6,792 bases of DNA from assembly GCA_937997355.1 (NCBI GenBank), contig CALKTZ010000776.1:1-6792 (forward strand). Direction: 5' to 3'. The DNA is from an uncultured Planctomycetales bacterium (GTDB taxonomy: Bacteria; Planctomycetota; Planctomycetia; Isosphaerales; Isosphaeraceae). The notes below the pieces were generated by a model. That model did not search any database. It was not told the DNA's origin and saw only the letters and a list, made by a program, of their open reading frames with translations. Made by a program: the position numbers and the translations under genes. Positions 1-4,061 of this stretch are shown one piece after another (the first letter of the stretch is position 1; each line of letters opens with the position of its first letter).

Positions 1-177
1 GAAACCGGTCGAAACGCCTGGAGCGATCTCATCGAAGAATCGGAGGCCGATGGCGCCGGCTCGTCGTCCTTCAACGAAAAGATAGAGAGGATGCCGGTTG
101 TCTTTAATCCAAGAAGGATCAGGAGGCTTACGCTTGCTTCCGGAAAGGCAAGAGCGCTTTCCGCATTGAAGAGACAT
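1..177 (-). CDS. Possible downstream gene start, running off the left edge (uncertain)
   Basis: Beyond the kinase stop at 128 there is no resolved gene. On the minus strand one frame is open from an ATG at 177-175 to the window edge (59 codons), overlapping the last 50 bases of the kinase gene. Its outer part reads like protein, with a hydrophobic stretch around LYLFVEGRRAGAIGLRFF (bases about 65-20). There is no clear ribosome binding site. A second minus frame is also open from the kinase end to the edge, with a TTG at about base 80 and an ATG at about 32, and one plus-strand frame is open from base 1 to 222. Which of these is translated cannot be decided from 127 bases. I recognise no family. 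A frameshifted continuation of the kinase C-terminus is another possibility, although the kinase fold is already complete before its stop. Confidence 0.2.
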   Translation of the reverse strand, partial: MSLQCGKRSCLSGSKRKPPDPSWIKDNRHPLYLFVEGRRAGAIGLRFFDEIAPGVSTGF

Positions 178-1396
178 CCGGATACCGGCTCGCCGGATCT
201 CGATTCAAGGCACGATGGATGATTTTCGAGAGGTCATCCGGCAGATCGGGGCGGCGGGACTGGATGGGAATCGGGTCTTCTTGAATGACCATGAGCACCT
301 GCCCGTTCAAGGCAGCCGGGAAATCGTAAATGCATCGTCCCGTCAGGAGCATATACAGGGTCGCGGCCGCGGAATATTGATCGGAGGCGGGCAGGGTTTC
401 GCGAAACTGAGTGATCTGCTCGGGGGCCGCGAATGCGATGGTTCCGCCGATATCCCCCTGCAAGGTGAGACCGCTGAGCTTGGATTCCTGATAAACGCGC
501 GCGAGGCCGAAATCGGCCAGCTTGATCCCTTCGTCCCCCGACGCGGCGATCCCGAGGATGTTCGCAGGTTTGATGTCTCGATGCACGAATCGTCGATCGT
601 GCGCATACTGCAACCCTTCAAGCAATCTGCAAGTGATTTGTGCCGCGCGGTCAACCGGGAGCGGCCCCGACCGCTTGATCAGGGTCGCCAGGTCGATCCC
701 GTCGATGAACTCCATCGCCAGATAGACCTGGCCGTTGGATTCTCCGCAATCCAGGAATCGTACGATGGCCGGATGGTCGAGCGACTTGAGGATCGCGGAT
801 TCTCGAACGAATCGATCGATGTCTCGGCTCGTGACCGGGACCTTGGGATGGATCGTCTTCAGCGCAACCTTCCGTCCGTCGCTTTGACGGATGGCGAGAT
901 AGACCAACCCCATGCCGCCGCGACCCAGTTCGCGAACGAGTTCAAAATCGGCCACGCGTCCGAGGTTTTCGCCTCGGCCTTGTGGAATCGCGCTCGGGGT
1001 TGGCTGCGCCATCGACGACTTCGATCGATCGATCGGTTGGGCCGTGATTGATCGACTCGGCTCCGAAGCGGACGTCTTCTCGGGGCTATCGAGATTCCGG
1101 GTGATGCTCACACCGATCACCGTCTTGCCCGCCTCGATCTGATCACCATGGGCGAGATCCCGCTCGACGATTCGTTCGCCGTTGACGAATGTGCCATTGG
1201 TGCTCCCCATGTCGATGAGGCGGCAGTAAGGGGGATTCAGCTCGATCAAGAAATGGGCGCGTGAAAAATATTTATCATTGGCACCGAGGCGTAAATGAGC
1301 ATAGCCGGCCCGCCCGACGATGAAAGTGTCATGCCGCTCGAATTTGAAAACCCGCCCCGCGTGCCGGCCTTTCTCGATGGTGAGAGTGATCCGCAT
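128..1396 (-). CDS. FHA domain-containing Ser/Thr protein kinase (Hanks type)
   Basis: Cytosolic protein kinase of 422 residues that should phosphorylate Ser/Thr on partner proteins. An N-terminal FHA domain (about 1-100) binds phosphothreonine peptides; its hallmarks are Gly-Arg at 28-29, SRAH at 45-48, STNGT at 65-69 and Asn-Gly at 72-73. A Ser/Thr/Pro-rich linker follows (about 102-148), then the kinase domain (151-413): glycine loop GRGGMG 158-163, ATP-site lysine in VALK (180), helix-C Glu 199, catalytic HRDIKPAN from 272, DFG 296-298 and APE 324-326. All catalytic residues are present, so it should be active. No membrane segment or C-terminal sensor domain is seen, unlike PknB-type receptor kinases. 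The frame is open to an ATG at 1459, but I chose 1396 because the FHA fold begins there and GAAGG at 1410-1406 sits 9 bases upstream. ATG 1417 is an alternative. The target is unknown. Confidence 0.95.
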   Translation of the reverse strand: MRITLTIEKGRHAGRVFKFERHDTFIVGRAGYAHLRLGANDKYFSRAHFLIELNPPYCRLIDMGSTNGTFVNGERIVERDLAHGDQIEAGKTVIGVSITRNLDSPEKTSASEPSRSITAQPIDRSKSSMAQPTPSAIPQGRGENLGRVADFELVRELGRGGMGLVYLAIRQSDGRKVALKTIHPKVPVTSRDIDRFVRESAILKSLDHPAIVRFLDCGESNGQVYLAMEFIDGIDLATLIKRSGPLPVDRAAQITCRLLEGLQYAHDRRFVHRDIKPANILGIAASGDEGIKLADFGLARVYQESKLSGLTLQGDIGGTIAFAAPEQITQFRETLPASDQYSAAATLYMLLTGRCIYDFPAALNGQVLMVIQEDPIPIQSRRPDLPDDLSKIIHRALNRDPASRYPDVSSMRKALLPFRKQA

Positions 1397-1594
1397 CGAT
1401 TCGAACCTTCGATCCATGAACGGGTGAGATTGTGGGCGACAAGGTGGGCGAAAGGACAATCCGTCGACGACTCGAGAGTCCGGATCGGTGTGCCCGACTC
1501 ATCCCACAAGACGCGCTTTCAAACTCGGGACCGCCATGAAGTGGCCGGCGGCAAGGCGGCGCGATCTCTGCGTCACTCGCAGGTTTTCTCCGTC

Positions 1595-1623
1595 AGAATA
1601 ACGTATCCGCATTGCCTCGGCAA
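1595..1623 (-). promoter_or_regulatory. Weak candidate promoter for the kinase gene
   Basis: Read on the minus strand, TTGCCG (1623-1618) and TATTCT (1600-1595) are 17 bases apart. They match the sigma-70 consensus at 3 of 6 and 4 of 6 positions. The site lies about 200 bases upstream of the kinase start and downstream of the sigma terminator, which is where a promoter is expected, but matches this weak occur by chance. Confidence 0.15.
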
Positions 1624-1736
1624 AGCGTTGGAGCCCGGCCGGATTGCTGCCCGAGATCGCCTCGCTCCCGACCGATCAGCTTGTCGGTAGCCTACGGGGC
1701 GCCATTGCGACCCTGAGATTCGATCGCGTCGGGCGC

Positions 1737-1772
1737 AAAAAGTCGCCCCCGGCGCGCGCCCACGCCGGGGGC
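1737..1772 (-). terminator. Rho-independent terminator of the sigma factor gene
   Basis: A perfect 10-bp GC stem, GCCCCCGGCG (1745-1754) pairing with CGCCGGGGGC (1763-1772), closes an 8-base loop. On the minus strand it is followed after three bases by five T residues (1741-1737). It lies about 86 bases beyond the sigma stop in the sense direction. The T run is short, so termination efficiency is uncertain. Confidence 0.6.
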
Positions 1773-1857
1773 ATAACGAGCCGGCCCTGGAGGGATCATA
1801 AGACCAGGGTCGACAGGTTTGGGCAATGATTCGGGGACATCGCCGACCGATCGGTTT

Positions 1858-2736
1858 TCAGTCCTCGGAAGGACGATCGCCGGGGCCGTTGAGAGACTCC
1901 ATGAGCTTGAGTAACGCCTGGTTCTCGAGCTGCCGAACCCGCTCGCGGGTGAGGCCGAGATTTTCGCCGACTTCTCGGAGGGTCATCGGATCATACGGTT
2001 CGAGGCCGAACCTCATCCGGATGACGGTCGCCTCCCGGTTCTCCAGATGGTCGAGCCGTTCGAAGATGCGATCCATATCGTCGGTCTCGATCAGGATGTC
2101 TTCGGGGCCCTTGCCGCGATCGTCGGTCATGACATCATCGATCGCGAAGCCCTCGTCGTCGGAGTGCTCGGCGTGCGGCGTGAGGTTGCTCACCTGGATC
2201 GCCTTCGTGACGATTCCCAGCTTCTTCTTCGAGAGCCGCAACGCCTTGCCCACCTCTTCGGGGGTCGGGGTTCGGCCCAGCCGGTCGGCCAGGATCGTGC
2301 TCGCCCGCTTCCATTTCGAGAGCAAGCTCACCATGTAGGCTGGCAGCCGGATTGGCTTGCCGTTGTTCATCACGGAACGCCGGATCGATTGCTTGATCCA
2401 GTAGCTCGCGTACGTGCTGAAGCGGGTGTCCATTTGCCCGTCGAAGCCCTCGACGGCGCGCATCAGGCCGAGGTTTCCTTCCTCGATCAGGTCCTCCAGG
2501 CTCAACCCCTTGCCGAGATACCCCCGGGCGATGTTGACCACCAATCGGAGGTTGGCCTTGACCATGTGCTCCCGGGCGTACGGGTCTCCCTGCGATACCC
2601 GCTCCGCCAGTTCTCGCTCCTCCTGCGCCGAAAGCAAAGGGGTGTTGTTGATATCGTGCAGATAGATCTGCAAGGGGGACGACGTGGACAGATCCATGCG
2701 GTCGCGATTTTCACGTGTGCGGGATGGGGCTGGCAT
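1858..2736 (-). CDS. RNA polymerase sigma-70 family factor, RpoD/RpoS-like
   Basis: Sigma factor of 292 residues that directs RNA polymerase to promoters. Region 1.2 lies at about 16-45. Region 2 contains the core-binding signature DLIEEGNLGLMRAVEGFD (82-99) and the -10 recognition/melting segment FSTYASYWIKQSIRR (106-120). Region 3 spans about 125-185, an acidic linker about 186-225, and region 4 about 229-284 with the -35 helix-turn-helix around TLRERVGE-like residues 252-278 (actual helix LTRERVRQLENQ). Region 1.1 is absent and the protein is much shorter than a typical RpoD (roughly 360-610 residues). The MNNGKPIRLP segment resembles RpoS more than RpoD, so a group 2, non-housekeeping or alternative primary-like role is likely. 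Start choice: ATG 2736 has CAGGAG 7 bases upstream, whereas the in-frame ATGs at 2811 and 2697 lack this. Its own promoter and terminator flank it. Confidence 0.94.
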   Translation of the reverse strand: MPAPSRTRENRDRMDLSTSSPLQIYLHDINNTPLLSAQEERELAERVSQGDPYAREHMVKANLRLVVNIARGYLGKGLSLEDLIEEGNLGLMRAVEGFDGQMDTRFSTYASYWIKQSIRRSVMNNGKPIRLPAYMVSLLSKWKRASTILADRLGRTPTPEEVGKALRLSKKKLGIVTKAIQVSNLTPHAEHSDDEGFAIDDVMTDDRGKGPEDILIETDDMDRIFERLDHLENREATVIRMRFGLEPYDPMTLREVGENLGLTRERVRQLENQALLKLMESLNGPGDRPSED

Positions 2737-2743
2737 CGGCTCA

Positions 2744-2749
2744 CTCCTG
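2744..2749 (-). promoter_or_regulatory. Strong ribosome binding site deciding the sigma start
   Basis: CAGGAG on the minus strand, 7 bases before the ATG at 2736. It is the only good Shine-Dalgarno match among the three in-frame ATG codons (2811, 2736, 2697), so it fixes the start. Confidence 0.75.
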
Positions 2750-2793
2750 AAGCGTTGGCACACTCGATCGATCGACCCGGCCGAACCGTCCCG

Positions 2794-2833
2794 CGGAGAC
2801 ACTTCGTTCATGCCGTGCCGAACATCGTCTCCG
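2794..2833 (-). promoter_or_regulatory. Hairpin with mini-ORF in the sigma mRNA leader
   Basis: Within the predicted ~150-base leader of the sigma transcript, CGGAGAC (2833-2827) pairs perfectly with GTCTCCG (2800-2794). A nested 4-bp GTTC/GAAC pair (2823-2820 and 2809-2806) sits inside the loop. The loop also contains a five-codon reading frame, MFGTA plus stop, at 2825-2808. Its TGA overlaps the upstream in-frame ATG at 2811. Whether it is translated or regulatory is unknown; the mini-ORF has only a weak ribosome binding site. Confidence 0.25.
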
Positions 2834-2890
2834 GAGCGGCGCGCAATCGGTCCTTGCCGAATACTCCAGAGTGGCGGCTTTCCATAGGGA

Positions 2891-2918
2891 AACCTAGAAC
2901 GTCAGGTTGTTCTGTCAA
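2891..2918 (-). promoter_or_regulatory. Promoter of the sigma factor gene
   Basis: On the minus strand an exact consensus -35 box TTGACA (2918-2913) is followed after 16 bases by TAGGTT (2896-2891), which keeps the key T, A and final T of a -10 box. Immediately upstream, A- and T-runs (2944-2932) could act as an UP-type element. The region is clearly more AT-rich than its surroundings. Transcription would begin near 2884, about 150 bases before the sigma start. Confidence 0.5.
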
Positions 2919-2932
2919 TTCAGCCTAATTGA
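2915..2932. repeat. Perfect inverted repeat overlapping the -35 box (operator candidate)
   Basis: TCAATT (2915-2920) and AATTGA (2927-2932) form a perfect 6-bp inverted repeat around a 6-base centre, CAGCCT. One arm overlaps the TTGACA -35 element of the sigma promoter. The size and position fit the binding site of a dimeric helix-turn-helix regulator. The binding protein is not identifiable from the sequence. The arms are AT-rich, so chance is possible. Confidence 0.35.
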
Positions 2933-2949
2933 AAAATCCTTTTTGAGCC

Positions 2950-3448
2950 GTGGTGCATCATTTTTCCCTCTTCTTCGAGGTTGAATTGCCTAAATATGCC
3001 AATAACGGCGGTGTTATGGCGAGTCTGACCGAGGAAGTCAAGGGGAATTTCGAAGCTCGGAAAGAAGAGGTGGTTCTTATTTTGGAAGCTATATCAGGGA
3101 GACCCTCGCCGATCGTGGAAAACAACGCTGTGCATTCTTGCGAGTCTCATCGCTTCGAGGAGCCTGGCTGGACGGGAGGATTGCGGGAAGATGTTCGAAG
3201 TTGCGGATTTCGGTATTGCTCGGGATGGGCGTTTGCTGCGGATGCTTTCGATTCCCCTCATTGTTCGGGGGAGGGCCGGCCGATGATGTTCGGCAAGGAT
3301 GAAACAGAATCGGACTGTGCGCCATGGGTGGGGCATACGGAATGTCGGTCGGCTTGAGCGGTTGAGTAAAGCGACGCGACAGGGCGGGCCTCATCTCGCA
3401 GTTGCGATTGAGGAGATGGAAACGGAACGCGACGGAAAGGATGCCGTT
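2950..3448. other. Long gap without a convincing gene
   Basis: About 500 bases between the sigma promoter region and the first small lipoprotein gene. One plus frame is open from a GTG at 2950 (inner ATG 3016) to 3357, but its product is rich in Cys and Trp, matches no family I know, has no proper ribosome binding site, and its codons lack the G/C third-position bias of the neighbouring genes. An imperfect inverted repeat, CCAATAAC/GTTATGG, lies at 2999-3019. A kinase-like peptide fragment is encoded near 3148-3286. The promoter for the lipoprotein pair should be in here, but I see no good -35/-10 pair on the plus strand. Confidence 0.5.
3148..3286 (+). pseudogene. Possible relic of a Ser/Thr kinase fragment (speculative)
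   Basis: A short plus-strand frame (ATG 3191 to stop 3286) encodes VADFGIAR at 3200-3223, a near-perfect bacterial Hanks-kinase DFG motif, preceded by a stretch (GREDCGKMFE) resembling the usual DGxxK that leads into it. In another frame about 19 codons upstream, CAT CGC at 3148 begins HRFEEP, reminiscent of HRDLKP at about the right distance. No APE motif or other kinase subdomain follows. This could be a decayed, frameshifted remnant or simply coincidence. Confidence 0.13.
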
Positions 3449-3451
3449 ATG
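3434..3451 (+). repeat. Translation-start repeat, copy 1
   Basis: GGAAAGGA, 7 bases, ATG. The 15 bases before this start match those before the next gene (3768-3782) at 12 positions, including all of GGAAAGGA and CCGT. Both copies also have an in-frame ATG-GAA 11 or 9 codons upstream (3416 and 3756), and both proteins begin with Met-Arg-Arg-Phe. This suggests tandem duplication followed by divergence. Confidence 0.5.
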
Positions 3452-3745
3452 CGGAGATTCACCTTGGCGGTCGGAGCCCTGATCCTGGCAACTGCTGTGA
3501 CGGGGACGGGCTGCGTCACCTTCTGCGACGACTGCCACAAGATGCCGGCACCGGCCTACACGGGCGCATCCATGACGCCCGGCACTTATACGGGACCCTC
3601 CCCCACGGTCGGCGGGAGCCGTTCCCAGAACGAGGTGCCCAGGCTGATCGATGACCAGGCCCCGGCGGCGACGAATGCCCCCACCGGCACGAACGCCGAC
3701 TCCTCGGACCCGAGCCCCCCGCCGGTCCCGAACACCAATCCCTGA
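3449..3745 (+). CDS. Small exported lipoprotein-like protein with a CxxCH motif
   Basis: Protein of 98 residues, no family recognised. The N-terminus is a signal peptide: two Arg (2-3), a hydrophobic core at about 4-17, then TGTGC with Cys22 as likely lipidation site. The -3 residue is Gly, so the lipobox is imperfect. Directly after it comes CDDCHK (26-31), which fits the CxxCH heme-attachment pattern or could bind a metal. The rest is Pro/Thr/Ala/Asn/Ser-rich and probably disordered, with no helices of a cytochrome c fold. The frame is open upstream to 3299, but ATG 3449 is chosen because the signal peptide starts there and GGAAAGGA (3434-3441) lies 7 bases before it. It is followed after 37 bases by a second small exported protein with an almost identical start region, so the two probably form one operon. 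Confidence 0.7.
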   Translation: MRRFTLAVGALILATAVTGTGCVTFCDDCHKMPAPAYTGASMTPGTYTGPSPTVGGSRSQNEVPRLIDDQAPAATNAPTGTNADSSDPSPPPVPNTNP

Positions 3746-3767
3746 TCGACTCCGAATGGAACTCTAT

Positions 3768-3785
3768 GGAAAGGAGACCGTCATG
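3768..3785 (+). repeat. Translation-start repeat, copy 2
   Basis: Second copy of the GGAAAGGA-N7-ATG start region, in front of the 50-residue lipoprotein gene. The spacing to the ATG is the same 7 bases as in copy 1. Confidence 0.5.
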
Positions 3786-3935
3786 AGGCGGTTTGGCCTG
3801 TCGATCGCGCTGTTGGCCCTGTTTGCCGGCCTCGGGCTCGTTGCGGTTGGGTGCAACTGGACCGAAACTCGCCGAGATTTTCCCCCCAACGCCCTCGCTT
3901 CGCCCCACCATGGCCACGGTCACGACCATCCCTGA
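3783..3935 (+). CDS. Very small exported lipoprotein-like protein with His-rich tail
   Basis: Protein of 50 residues, no family recognised. Arg-Arg at 2-3, a hydrophobic segment at 4-22 and AVGC with Cys24 make a lipoprotein signal peptide (Ala at -3 is acceptable but not ideal). The mature part would be only 27 residues: a short linker and the tail PHHGHGHDHP (41-50), which has five His and one Asp and could bind copper, zinc or nickel. The start is set by GGAAAGGA 7 bases upstream; the same frame is open further left but overlaps the preceding gene. It lies 37 bases after the first small lipoprotein gene and ends head-on against the giant redox gene, whose own C-terminus is also His-rich. 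A role in metal binding at the envelope is inferred from composition only. Confidence 0.65.
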   Translation: MRRFGLSIALLALFAGLGLVAVGCNWTETRRDFPPNALASPHHGHGHDHP

Positions 3936-3944
3936 GAAACAAGA

Positions 3945-3991
3945 AAGGCTCCTGGTCTTCCGCGGGCATGATGCGGAAGGCGAGGAGCCTT
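3945..3991 (-). terminator. Long hairpin terminator between convergent genes
   Basis: AAGGCTCCT (3945-3953) pairs with AGGAGCCTT (3983-3991) and CTTCCGC (3957-3963) with GCGGAAG (3973-3979). Three bases on each side between them partly pair, and the loop has 9 bases, giving a 19-step stem with one mismatch. On the minus strand the stem runs into a T-rich tract (TTTCTTGTTTCTC), so it best terminates the giant redox gene. It also begins 10 bases after the stop of the small lipoprotein gene and may stabilise or end that transcript. Confidence 0.65.
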
Positions 3992-4007
3992 GATGGGTGA
4001 GTGGGCT

Positions 4008-4034
4008 GACGGCTTCGGATGATCCGTTGCCGTC
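4008..4034. repeat. Second symmetric hairpin in the convergent spacer
   Basis: GACGGC (4008-4013) pairs with GCCGTC (4029-4034), and CGGA (4016-4019) with TCCG (4023-4026), with a TT/TT internal loop and a 3-base terminal loop TGA. It has no T run on either side. It lies 28 bases after the giant gene's stop and may be a 3' processing or stability element. Confidence 0.4.
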
Positions 4035-4061
4035 CCCACAACGAGCGCCCGCGCGATTCGA

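Larger units (their letters stand above)
1397..1857. other. Intergenic stretch between sigma factor and kinase genes
   Basis: These 461 bases separate the sigma stop from the kinase start, both genes being on the minus strand. Frames that stay open here on either strand have no ribosome binding site, no recognisable domain, and look like antisense or GC-rich noise. What it holds is the terminator-like hairpin at 1737-1772, a small 6-bp inverted repeat CCCTGG/CCAGGG (1785-1790 and 1804-1809), and a weak candidate promoter for the kinase near 1595-1623. The gap plus the terminator argues that the kinase is transcribed from its own promoter. Confidence 0.6.

Noticed and set aside
1016..1036. Run of GATC units in the kinase linker
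   Set aside because: Only three to four overlapping units inside a low-complexity coding linker; no sign of a wider repeat array or origin.
215..1051. Long plus-strand open frame (278 codons) opposite the kinase
   Set aside because: It is the antisense shadow of a clear FHA-kinase with all motifs; the product has no domain and no ribosome binding site.
1295..1690. Plus-strand open frame across the kinase start region
   Set aside because: It covers the start of the kinase on the opposite strand, has no start signal and its product looks like random GC-rich translation.
1785..1809. CCCTGG/CCAGGG inverted repeat after the sigma stop
   Set aside because: Only 6 bp with a 13-base loop and no T run; the 10-bp hairpin at 1745-1772 is the better terminator.
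2047..2928. Long plus-strand open frame (293 codons) opposite the sigma factor
   Set aside because: It is antisense to highly conserved sigma-70 coding sequence and results from GC-rich codon bias.
2950..3357. Plus-strand open frame of 135 codons (113 from ATG 3016)
   Set aside because: GTG start without ribosome binding site, no third-position G/C bias, odd Cys/Trp content and no recognisable family; kept only as part of the gap description.
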